A stretch of 64,000 nt of DNA, from contig NW_008705565.1 in the NCBI RefSeq assembly GCF_000186865.1, positions 404,440 through 468,439 on the forward strand. The letters run 5' to 3'. The position numbers were made by a program, and so were the translations under genes. The stretch's first letter is position 1. Each line of letters opens with the position of its first letter. The DNA comes from Aureococcus anophagefferens. Its lineage: Eukaryota > Sar > Pelagophyceae > Pelagomonadales > Pelagomonadaceae. This document shows positions 56,768-64,000 of the stretch, piece after piece. Under the pieces are notes generated by a model that searched no databases, had not been told where the DNA came from, and was given only the letters and a program-made list of their open reading frames with translations.

Positions 56768-57333
56768 CTAGCGGCGGCACCAGCAGCCCGTCGCCTCGCG
56801 CCGCCGGGCCCCGCCGTCGTTCGTCGAGTCGGCGAAGACCTTGCGCGGCGCGGCGAGGGGCGTCGCGAGCGCCGCCGTCGTGTCGACGAGCGCGACGATC
56901 TTGTGGTGCGTCGCGCCCTCGAGCATGCCCGCGGTGAACTTGAGCGTCACGCCGTAGTCCGCCGCCGTCGCGCGGAGCATGGCCTTGACCTCCTGGCGCA
57001 GCCGCGTGTCCGCGTGGCCCAGCATGATCTCCTGCGACGTCCCGCAGCTTTGCAGGTGACGCCGGTAGCCGGGGCGCTCGAGGAGCTGCGCGAGCGACGC
57101 CGCGACGTTCGAGACGCCGTCGGCCTCGTCGAGCACGACGCCTGCGGTTCGCGATGCGATGCGGTTCGCGATGCGATGCGATGCGCGTGCTTCGATCGAC
57201 GCGCGCGCGATCGATGCCGTCGACGCGACGCGCGCGGCGCGAGCGCGCGGTCGTGGGATGTGGGCTGCGATGGCTCTGTCGAGCGGCGGGGCGCGAATGA
57301 ATCGAGACACGCCGCGGCGCGCCGACTTGGCAT
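56768..57333 (-). CDS. Small protein of unknown function, probable two exons
   Basis: Exon 2 (57141-56768) is protein-like: VVLDEADGVSNVAASLAQLL..., a segment with HLQSCGTSQEIMLGHADTRL, and a Cys/Arg C terminus. The acceptor is CGAACCGCAG. The best start I can find is a 7-nt first exon at 57333-57327 (ATGCCAA) with donor GTCGGC; it joins in phase 1 to give MPSVVLDEADG and a 126-residue protein. A first exon of this size is rare, so the 5' end is uncertain. The intron (57142-57326) contains a repeated GCATCGCATCGCGAACC unit. No family is recognised. It converges with the ABC gene, with 92 bp between stops. Confidence 0.45.
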
Positions 57334-57618
57334 TGTGCGCGTCGTGGCGTCATGGGCTTAAGCGGGCTGAACGCCGTCGGCGGCGGCGGCGGCGGCGCGC
57401 TGGATGGGCTCTGGACGTCCATTGCCAACGTCTTGCCTCGACTCGAGCTCGCGAGCCCGACCTCGCGAGCTCGTCTCGCCACTGATTCGCTCGCGTTTCT
57501 CTCTCGTTTCGATACCTGCGTCGACGCCTCTGCGCCGATCCCGCCAGTTTCGCCAGTGCTGGGCTGTTGTCCGAAGCATAGTCATCCACCACGCCAAGCG
57601 TGACCACTCAAAACAACA

Positions 57619-58107
57619 ATGTCGAAGGTCCAGGTCGTCGTCAAGACGGCGGAAGCGGTGAGTTTCTGTAAGTCGCGCAGACGCGAGAGACGCGCGCGCG
57701 ACGCGATACGGATCGCCGCACACAATGCTCGCGCGACGCACAACGCGGATCGCCGCATCGCCCCGGGGATATCCGCGACGCGATCCGAACTCGCCGTCCC
57801 GACGTAGGTCAACAAGATGGGCGAACGCATCGGCGTCATGAAGACGCTCGACGACGGCACGAAGGTACAGGAGAACGACAACGGGACGTCGATCCAGATC
57901 TGCAAGGACGGCACGCGCATCCAGACGAACACCGACGGCATCATCATCCAGACGAACCCCGACGGCTCGAAGATCCAGCGCAACCCGGACGGCAAGCAGA
58001 TCGACACGTCCGCCGACGGCATGACCCAGATCCAGACGAACCCCGACGGGACGCAGATCAAACTCAAATCGTGCTCGACCTGCGGCCTCTGCGGTGACTG
58101 CGAGTGA
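57619..58107 (+). CDS. Small DG-repeat protein (TCP10/CPAP G-box-like), two exons
   Basis: Exon 1 (57619-57657) encodes MSKVQVVVKTAEA; the donor GTGAGT is consensus. Exon 2 (57808-58107) starts VNKMGERIG after GACGTAG. The product has 112 residues. Most of it consists of seven or so units of 9-11 residues with DG turns and alternating Ile/Gln (DGTRIQTN, DGSKIQRNPDG), as in the G-box single beta-sheet of the T-complex protein 10/CPAP C-terminal domain. A Cys-rich tail (CSTCGLCGDC) follows. CPAP G-boxes bind STIL in centriole assembly; here only a free-standing sheet is seen, so the partner is unknown. It converges with the next gene. Confidence 0.78.
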
Positions 58108-58244
58108 GGAGGCGCGCGCGCACACCGGAAGGAACACAAGAGTCGTAAGTCCGCGCGCGGCGCCGTCGACGGGGTATGTCCGCGGGGGCGAGGGAGCGGC
58201 CCCGACGCGCGACGGCGGCCGACGCGCCGGCGCTGCCGAGGCAC

Positions 58245-58755
58245 CTAGGGATGGTGCTCGAGGAGGTGGCCCTGCGCGACGCACTCGGCGAAGTCCGCGT
58301 CCCAGCCGCCGAGCGCGTAGAACTGCGTGCGCCTGCGCGAAACAAGTTCCCACGACGACGACACGAGAAACGACACGGAACGCCCGCGTCTTCGCGTGCT
58401 TGTAGGCCTCGTAGCGGTCCCACGCGCGCGAGCCGGCGCGCTTCGGGTTGGACGCCGCGAGCGAGATGGGCGTGTCCGCGTAGCCGCCGAGCCAGCCCAG
58501 GGCCCCGGCGACGGAGCTCAGGACGTCCGTCTTCCGCGCGGACTTGGGCGCGGCCTTGGGCGCGTCCTCGTCGCCCCAATCGCGCGTCCGCTTCTTCCCC
58601 TTGGTCGTCTCGTGGACGAGGCAGCTGTCGATGTCGATTACTAAACCGTCGCGGCTGCTGCTCTTCTGCTGCGCCGCCTTCGCCGGCGACTTCGCCGCCG
58701 ACTTGCGCCGCGGCTTGGTCACGTTGTGGGCCGCGCCCCGAAGCACCGACGACAT
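58245..58755 (-). CDS. Small protein with a DxD motif, unknown, probable two exons
   Basis: Exon 1 (58755-58375) encodes MSSVLRGAAHNVTKPRRK, a basic Ala/Lys/Ser segment, then DGLVIDIDSCLVHET, which recalls the first motif of HAD-type phosphatases such as NLI/FCP1 (DLDETLVH) but lacks the Glu-Thr and the rest of the domain. A Lys/Arg and Asp segment and SRAWDRYEAYKHAKTRAF follow. Exon 2 (58322-58245) reads FYALGGWDADFAECVAQGHLLEHHP and stops. A 52-nt intron (58323-58374, GTCGTT...CACGCAG) keeps frame. The product has 152 residues. Exon boundaries are tentative because several GT and AG sites are close together. Confidence 0.5.
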
Positions 58756-59156
58756 GCCCAGACTCGAGTCTGCAACGGGTTCAATGAAAACGCGCGCTAT
58801 CGCAGCGGCGGCGCGCCGAGCGGCGCAGCGAACTCGACGGCGGCGCCGCGACACACGTCGCGCGGGCAATTCGCGCAGGCAAAAAAAAGAGCCAAGGACG
58901 CACACGAGAGAGAACGAGAGGTGTTTTGTCTTAATATGCGAATCAGGGGGCGCGCCCCGCCCCGGAGAGGAGCGCGCGCCCCCGGCGATTCGACTCCGGG
59001 TGATACGGGCGGATGGGCGGCCCGCCGACCAGCGGCCGGGGGCCCACGTGATTTTTTTTTGTCGGATGGAGTGCCGCCGCCGTACGAGGTCGGCGGCCGA
59101 GACGTCGAACGCGAAAGTGCGCGGGCTGCTCGCGCGCGCGGCCTCCGCGGAGCGCG
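58756..59156. other. 401-bp gap, no gene seen
   Basis: The gap lies between two minus-strand genes. It holds short A and T runs (A9 near 58882, T9 near 59052) and otherwise GC-rich DNA with no convincing frame. It probably contains the promoter of the DxD gene and the 3' UTR of the channel gene. Confidence 0.5.
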
Positions 59157-60980
59157 CTAGCTCGTGGAGACGGAGGCGAGGTCCGAGTTCCCCTGCGACG
59201 GATCCGCGCCCGCGGGCCGCCCCAGCGCCGACACGATGCGCCGGATCTGCGCGGCGAGGTCGTCGCGCTCCAGCGTCGCGCAGTGCGCGAGCAGCTCGTC
59301 GGCGACGACGTTCAGCGCCCGCTTCGCGGCGACGCACTCGCGGTCGACGACGGACCGTCGCGGGCTCAGGGACCGCGGGCTGATGGGGCCGGCCTTGAGC
59401 GCGGGCGGCGCGCCGCCGCCCGACGGCGCGGGGCTCGAGACCAGCGTGTGCATCTTGAGCGAGAGTACGTCGTGGGCGCGGCTCAACGCCGCCTGGTCCC
59501 GCGCCACGACCTTGAGCTCGCTGGCGATCTGGTTCGCGAGCGCGCTCAGGTTCGGGTGCGGCCGCGGTCGTCGCCGCAGGTCGACGACGTCCGTGGACCC
59601 GTCGGGCGCGCCGTAGCCCGGCCGCCGGAAGTCGGACGACTCGTGGTCCAGGTCCGATTTCGTGTCCTCGCGCTCGATGCGCGCGGCGTCGGCCGCGGAC
59701 GCGGGGAACTGCGCGCCGCCCGGCGGCGCGTCGTCGCCGTCCTTCTTCTCGCCCTCGGGCGTCACGGCCGCGTTCCGCTGGAGGCTCGCGCGGCCCGTCG
59801 CGTAGAGGATCGTGCGCCCGATGCTGTTGAGCGTGCTCAGCGTGCCCCGGGGCTTCTCCGGCTCGGGCTCGGGCTCGGGGGATTCGCCCTCCTCCTCGTC
59901 CTCGATGTCGTCGAGGAGCAGGCGCTCCGCGCCGCCCTGGTCCTTGAAGACGAGGTTCACGAACTCCTCGAGGCGGATCTCGCCCTTCTGGTCGTAGTCG
60001 ATGGCGTTCCACAACGCGAACATGCGGTGGCTGCTGAGCTTGATCTCCATCTTGACCAGCGCCGTCTGGAACTCGTCGTAGTCCAAACTGCCGGAGCCGT
60101 CCATGTCGAGCGCGCGGAACGAGTCCTCGATGTCCGCCCGCTTGATGGAGAAGGCCTGGAAGTGCTCCTTCAGCTTCTCGACGAAGATGACCTTGTCCTT
60201 CTCGTCCCAGACGCGGCAGAAGTTGTTGCCGACGATCGCGTAGATCATCGCCATGTCGAAGATGCCGATGAACATGGCCATGCCCGTCATGATCTTGCCC
60301 TCGACGGTCATGGGGTAGACGTCGCCGAAGCCCACGGTCAGGAAGGTCACGACCATGAACCAGATCGTGTGGACCACGGATCCGAAGTGCTGCGACTTCT
60401 TCTCCGCGTCGCGCTCCGTCGGCTTGCCGTCCTCGATGACGAAGAGGAAGGTGCCGCACATGACCACGGCGACGAAGAGGAAGAAGAAGGGCGCCGCCAG
60501 CGCGCTGCTCGAGTCGCGCAGGGCGTGGACGATGACGATGGACCCGTCGTAGCGCCGCGTGAGCTTCAGCAGCCGGAGCATGCGGAGCGCCTTGAACATC
60601 TCCTTGACCTTCTTGACCATCTTCGTGTTGCCCGAGCCCCGGTCGAAGCGCAGGCCCCGCTTGTTGACGACGAGCTTGTATTTGAAGCAGAGGCCCACCC
60701 AGTAGGGCATGACGCTCAGGATGTCGAAGACGATGTACAGATCCGCGGCCTGCCAGATCGTCTCCGCGATGGAGAGGCGCAGCATGATCTCCGTCGTGAA
60801 GATGATGTTGAAGACGACCTCCATCTGGTTCATGGCCTTGTTCAGGGGCCGGTTCCGGTTGTACGGCGGCGTCTCCTTGAGGATGAGCACGATGACGCTG
60901 AGCACGATGAGGCTCACCATGACGAAGGTGCAGATCGCCGCGGCCTGCGAGCTCGACGGGTCGTCGAGGAACTGGTGCAC
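59157..60980 (-). CDS. Voltage-gated K+ channel-like protein with EF-hands
   Basis: The clear reading frame gives 607 residues. Counting from 60980: S1 16-35, S2 52-72, S3 80-100, a basic S4 near 128-145 (RMLRLLKLTRR), S5 162-183, pore helix and selectivity filter TVGFGDVYP (214-223), and S6 230-255. The filter is the K+ type with Phe for the usual Tyr. Two EF-hands follow (DMDGSGSLDYDE at 292-303; a weaker DYDQKGEIRLEE near 340), so Ca2+ probably tunes gating. The C-terminal 250 residues are disordered and charged. The listed start is a GTG, so the true start lies upstream. A Gly/Ala/Glu-rich frame from Met 61209 runs toward it but in another frame; no single intron was convincing. Confidence 0.85.
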   Translation of the reverse strand: MHQFLDDPSSSQAAAICTFVMVSLIVLSVIVLILKETPPYNRNRPLNKAMNQMEVVFNIIFTTEIMLRLSIAETIWQAADLYIVFDILSVMPYWVGLCFKYKLVVNKRGLRFDRGSGNTKMVKKVKEMFKALRMLRLLKLTRRYDGSIVIVHALRDSSSALAAPFFFLFVAVVMCGTFLFVIEDGKPTERDAEKKSQHFGSVVHTIWFMVVTFLTVGFGDVYPMTVEGKIMTGMAMFIGIFDMAMIYAIVGNNFCRVWDEKDKVIFVEKLKEHFQAFSIKRADIEDSFRALDMDGSGSLDYDEFQTALVKMEIKLSSHRMFALWNAIDYDQKGEIRLEEFVNLVFKDQGGAERLLLDDIEDEEEGESPEPEPEPEKPRGTLSTLNSIGRTILYATGRASLQRNAAVTPEGEKKDGDDAPPGGAQFPASAADAARIEREDTKSDLDHESSDFRRPGYGAPDGSTDVVDLRRRPRPHPNLSALANQIASELKVVARDQAALSRAHDVLSLKMHTLVSSPAPSGGGAPPALKAGPISPRSLSPRRSVVDRECVAAKRALNVVADELLAHCATLERDDLAAQIRRIVSALGRPAGADPSQGNSDLASVSTS

Positions 60981-61340
60981 GGCTCGCGCCCTCAGCGCCC
61001 GCCGAGGCGCCGTCCTCGGAGCTCAGCTTCCCCTCGGCGCTCTCGTCGTCGCCCCCGCCCTCCGCGCTGCTCGGGGCGCCGCCCGCCGACCCGCCGCTCC
61101 CCCGTCGTCGCCTGCCGCGCCGCGCGCCGTCGGCATTCGCCTCCGCGACGGCCGCGCCCTCGCGGAGCCGGGGCCCGCGGGTCGCGACGACCAGGGACGC
61201 CTCGTCCATCCTCGACCGAAAGCGCACAGCCTAGAACAGGGGGCCCCGGCCCGCGACCGCCACCCCGGGCGCCGCCTCCTGGTTCCTTAGAGGTTGGACC
61301 AGCGCGGAGCGCCAGACAATCGAGTAGTTGTGTGGAGGGG

Positions 61341-61350
61341 ATTTATATAT
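61341..61350 (-). promoter_or_regulatory. Possible TATA box of the channel gene
   Basis: ATATATAAAT on the minus strand lies 132 bp upstream of Met 61209 in an otherwise GC-rich region. It is one of very few A/T-only 10-mers in the window. Its position fits a TATA element with a 5' UTR of about 100 nt, but this is position and composition only. Confidence 0.35.
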
Positions 61351-61473
61351 CCGCAACGTGTCAACGCTGGCGGCAAGCCGAACCTTGAACTTCGACGATT
61401 AATTCGACGAGCTCCGACGCGGCGCAGATCTGGGACCGCGGCCGCAGCCAGCGGAACGTAAGTACAAAGCCAC

Positions 61474-62493
61474 TTACTCCGCGATGCCGTCCGCGAGCGC
61501 GGGAGGCGCGGGCGGCGCCGGCGGCGTCGCGTCGCCGTCGACGCCTTCCTCCGGCTCCTCGGCGCCGCGGACGCGCGGCTCCGCCGCGGGCAGGGCCGCC
61601 TCCTCGTCGGCGAGGCGCTGCGCTCGGAGCCGCGCCGCCCGCCGCTCGCGCTCGACGCGCTCCGTCTGCTCCGCGCGGTCGTCGCCGAAGCCCCGGAGCG
61701 CGTCCGTGCGCTGGCGCTCCGCGTCCTGCTTCCGCGCCAACGCCAACGCCCGGTGCTTCTTCTCCGTCGCGTCGCGCGTCGCCCGCGCGACGGCGCGGTC
61801 GCGCAAGCCGCGCTCGCGCGCGTCGTCCATGGCCTTCTCCGTCGCCGTCCGCGCGTCCGCCGCGGCCGGGTCGACGCGGGGCGTCGCCGCGAGCGCCGCG
61901 CGCGGCGCGAGGCCCGCGGCGGCGAGCGTTTGATCCAGCAGCGCGTCGGTGTCGAACTTCACCGGCGGCCGCGTCGTGGCCAGCACGTAGGGGCCGCCCC
62001 TGGGCGCGTACGCGTCGACGTACTTGCCGGCGTCGCGCACGGTCTCGCCCGCGCGGAACGCCGCGCGCATCGTCGCGCCGCTCGGGAGCGTGATCTTCAG
62101 CTCCGCGGCCCTGATCAGCGGGGTCGCGGCGAAGGCGCGGCACCAGTCGGCGCACGCGCCGAGGAACGCCGCCTCGCCGGGTCGTCGTGCGAGCTCGACC
62201 TTGGGCTCGATCTCGGCCGTCGTCTTGAAGCCGACGTGGCCGAGGAGCTCGCGGCCGCCGGGCCGCGCCAAGATGCGCGTGCTCAGCGCCTTGGACGCGG
62301 CGCGCAGCGACCGGTATTTGTGCTCCTCGGGAGACGCGGCGATGTTCTCGACGATCTTCGCCACGAGGTCCAGGCAGTCCGCCAGGTCTTTCTGCTGGTT
62401 CAGCGCGAGCGTGCGCACGACGCGCTCGTCCTCGCGCCACACCGGCGCGTCGTCTGGCTGCACCGGCGCGTCGTCTGGCTGGAGCGCGCTCAT
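61474..62493 (-). CDS. PUB and UBX domain protein (UBXN6-like, CDC48 cofactor)
   Basis: This protein has 339 residues from Met 62493 (MSALQPDDAPV); frame upstream looks non-coding. A PUB domain covers about residues 25-100 (LADCLDLVAKIVENIAASPEEHKYRSLR and on); such domains bind the C-terminal tail of CDC48/p97. A UBX-like ubiquitin fold follows (about 120-200: TLPSGATMRAAF...TTRPPVKFD), then a long charged coiled coil and a Pro/Glu tail. PUB plus UBX is the combination of UBXN6/UBXD1, which works with CDC48 in endosomal and autophagic sorting. The linear order here (PUB then UBX then coil) resembles it. Intronless. Confidence 0.78.
   Translation of the reverse strand: MSALQPDDAPVQPDDAPVWREDERVVRTLALNQQKDLADCLDLVAKIVENIAASPEEHKYRSLRAASKALSTRILARPGGRELLGHVGFKTTAEIEPKVELARRPGEAAFLGACADWCRAFAATPLIRAAELKITLPSGATMRAAFRAGETVRDAGKYVDAYAPRGGPYVLATTRPPVKFDTDALLDQTLAAAGLAPRAALAATPRVDPAAADARTATEKAMDDARERGLRDRAVARATRDATEKKHRALALARKQDAERQRTDALRGFGDDRAEQTERVERERRAARLRAQRLADEEAALPAAEPRVRGAEEPEEGVDGDATPPAPPAPPALADGIAE
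62441..62481 (-). repeat. 21-bp coding duplication
   Basis: Two 21-bp copies (62441-62461 and 62462-62481, the second one base short in identity) encode QPDDAPV twice at the N terminus of the PUB-UBX protein. Confidence 0.85.
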
Positions 62494-62815
62494 GCTCTCT
62501 GTGGTGGTCGACTTCTCCGCAGTGGCAATTTGCGTCGGCGCGAAGGGCGCTGCGCGCGCACGCCTCCGAGCCGCCCTCTCGAGGCCTTGATGAACTCGAG
62601 CAACCGGCGCGCAGGTCCTTCCGCAGCGCGCCCTCAAGTTGCTGCGACGAGTCGCCGTCCCTACGCGCTGCTGGAAAACCGCGCCCCGCGGGACGCACGC
62701 AGGACTCTCTCTCTCTCGCAGTCGCCTCATCCGGCAGCGCGACCTAAGCGCCACAGCACAGCCAACGAGAAACGTCCAGGGACCCGTCGTTAGGCGGCGC
62801 GCGACGGCGGGGCGC
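62494..62815. other. 322-bp gap upstream of the PUB-UBX gene
   Basis: The gap lies between two minus-strand genes: 5' region of the PUB-UBX gene on its left and 3' UTR of the light-harvesting gene on its right. A CTCTCTCT run occurs at 62706-62714. No gene or RNA seen. Confidence 0.5.
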
Positions 62816-63442
62816 CTAGAAGGGCACGACCTTGGTGGTCATGAGCTGGGTGACGGGCCCGAGGCCCGTGAGCTGGTCCGTGACGAGCATGCCCATGATG
62901 CCCATCATGGCGAGGCGGCCGTTCTTGAGCTCGCTCTTGAGCTTGTCGGCCTTCTCCGCGGGGTCGCTGTAGCGGCGGAAGAAGACGCCGCCGACGTCGC
63001 CCGGGGCCTTGGCCGGGTCCTGCTTGAAGACCGTCGTCTCCATGACGCCGATGAAGAAGATCATCTGCACCCAGCCGGCGATGGGCACGCTGTTGGGGTT
63101 GCCGTGCGTCGCCGCGAGCCCGGTCGGCACGTTCTCGAACTTGATGCCCTCGGACGGGCTCAGCACGCCGGGGAGCGTGAGCTTGAGGTCGTTGTAGAGG
63201 TAGCCCACCGTCGCGAGCATCGCGACGCGGCCGTGCTTGATCTCCACGCATCGCCACCGGTAGAGCCGGTCCGTGTCCTTCGACAGGCCCAGCGGGTCCC
63301 AGAGCCCCGCCGTCTCGATGTCGGCGCCGATGTAGTCCTCGATGCCAGCGGCGTGCAGCTGCGGCGCCGGCGCCGACGGCGCGACGCCGAGGAAGGCGGC
63401 CGCCGTGGCCAGGATCGTGGACGCGATAATAAGCTTGACCAT
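62816..63442 (-). CDS. Fucoxanthin-chlorophyll a/c-binding light-harvesting protein
   Basis: This protein has 208 residues from Met 63442, which opens the bipartite leader MVKLIIASTILATAAAFLGVAPSAP with the AAAF|L motif of red-derived plastids. The mature protein is an LHC: helix 1 carries EIKHGRVAMLATVGYL (chlorophyll-ligand Glu and the ion-pair Arg), a middle hydrophobic helix is MIFFIGVMETTV, and helix 3 carries ELKNGRLAMMGIMGMLV. The spacing and Gly/Met-rich helices match FCP proteins of stramenopiles. It delivers excitation to the photosystems in the thylakoid membrane. Single exon. It is divergent from the PLAC8-like gene across 133 bp. Confidence 0.94.
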   Translation of the reverse strand: MVKLIIASTILATAAAFLGVAPSAPAPQLHAAGIEDYIGADIETAGLWDPLGLSKDTDRLYRWRCVEIKHGRVAMLATVGYLYNDLKLTLPGVLSPSEGIKFENVPTGLAATHGNPNSVPIAGWVQMIFFIGVMETTVFKQDPAKAPGDVGGVFFRRYSDPAEKADKLKSELKNGRLAMMGIMGMLVTDQLTGLGPVTQLMTTKVVPF

Positions 63443-63575
63443 GTTGACTAAAAACCAGGCCCGATCCGGGTCAAGGAGCCGGTGTTTGCCCTCAGCCCAT
63501 TTGTGGGTGCAGCAGCCCATCTTGCTCACGCCAGCCAATCTCGTCCTCCATCGACCGCCGCCGCATCCTTTCGCC

Positions 63576-64000
63576 ATGGCGTGTACCGCGTGCTGCTTCT
63601 GCTTCTCCGGCGACCCCCTCGGGGAGGACGACTTCCAGGGCAAGCGCGGCGGCCAGTACGGCAAGTTCGCGAACCACCGGGAAAAGTTCCAGATTTCCAT
63701 GGGCGACGCGCCCATCAAGAACTGCTTCCCCTGCTGCCTCGCCGCGTTGCCCTGCACGTTCGTCTGCGCGGCGCCCGCGTCCGACGCCTCGAGCGCCCCG
63801 TGGAATTTTTGGCCAAAAAAGTTCGCGGAGACGCGCGACGTCGCCGCCGAAAACGAAACGCGCGTCTTTTCCCCCCAGGCATGCAGCACCACATGCGCTA
63901 CAAGGTCCTGAACCACATCGCGCCCGGCAGCGGCTGGGACAACTACGTCTGCTGCCAGGGCTACACGGGGCCGCGCGGCTCCGCGCCTCGAGCGACGGGC
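63576..64000 (+). CDS. PLAC8-like Cys-rich protein, 3' end outside the window
   Basis: Exon 1 starts at 63576 (MACTACCFCFSGDPLG) and contains CFPCCLAALPCTFVC, a Cys-rich hydrophobic stretch. A later frame reads HHMRYKVLNHIAPGSGWDNYVCCQGYTGP to the window edge; Arg...Val-Leu followed by YxCCQGY is the C-terminal block of PLAC8 proteins. The two lie in different frames, joined by an A/T-rich intron ending TTTTCCCCCCAG (63874) or at the nearby CATGCAG (63881). I could not settle the donor: no GT site fits well, and GC sites at 63760-63775 are possible. PLAC8 proteins affect metal tolerance and cell size in plants; function here is unknown. Confidence 0.62.

Noticed and set aside
58600..58680. 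HAD/FCP1 phosphatase domain suggested by DIDSCLVHE
   Set aside because: Only the first motif is present, with Ser-Cys in place of Glu-Thr, and the remaining protein is far too short for the fold.

Overview
The window is nuclear DNA of a GC-rich, intron-poor, plastid-bearing stramenopile. The evidence is a fucoxanthin-chlorophyll a/c light-harvesting protein, a cytochrome c6 with a bipartite plastid leader followed by a thylakoid signal, a plastid-type ClpR subunit, short spliceosomal introns (about 52-210 nt) and no operons. The GC richness, very long uninterrupted reading frames and an introner-like element with 8-bp target duplications point to a pelagophyte close to Aureococcus. That assignment is inference; no marker gene was compared.

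Layout. 1-9.9 kb: the 3' part of a giant gene (LamG end, mucin-like Pro/Ser/Thr stalk, cadherin-like repeats, tetraspanin-like membrane segment, filamin-like repeats, helical repeats, IQ motifs). 10.1-14.6 kb: a secreted metzincin protease with Cys-rich repeats. 14.8-18.2 kb: a Mn-type CDF transporter and a convergent REEP/HVA22 protein with a saposin-like segment. 18.4-23.5 kb: a small secreted protein, a BRO1 protein with an NZF finger, and a coiled-coil protein. 23.5-24.7 kb: the only large apparently empty stretch. 24.7-30.3 kb: cytochrome c6, a ChaN-like protein with a twin-arginine leader, an O-fucosyltransferase and a RING/TRAF protein. 30.4-36.2 kb: an NSF-like AAA+ ATPase, a 58-residue-repeat protein that shares a C-terminal motif with it, and ClpR. 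36.3-41.7 kb: a YHYH/DUF4239 membrane protein interrupted by the introner-like element, an exostosin-like glycosyltransferase and an unknown acidic protein. 41.9-52.1 kb: a 3,395-residue Sfi1-like protein in one exon. 52.5-56.7 kb: a full ABCC transporter. 56.8-64 kb: several small genes, a Kv-type channel with EF-hands, a PUB-UBX protein, the light-harvesting protein and the start of a PLAC8-like gene.

Genes are independently transcribed, often convergent with 30-140 bp between stop codons. Themes rather than pathways recur. Plastid functions are cytochrome c6, ClpR, the light-harvesting protein, and probably the ChaN-like protein. Membrane traffic and ubiquitin functions are BRO1-NZF, PUB-UBX, the NSF-like ATPase, RING-TRAF and REEP. 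Centrin/calmodulin-type scaffolds are the Sfi1-like giant and the IQ-bearing giant. Most long antisense frames are artefacts of high GC and were left out. Exon boundaries were inferred by eye from splice signals and reading-frame continuity.
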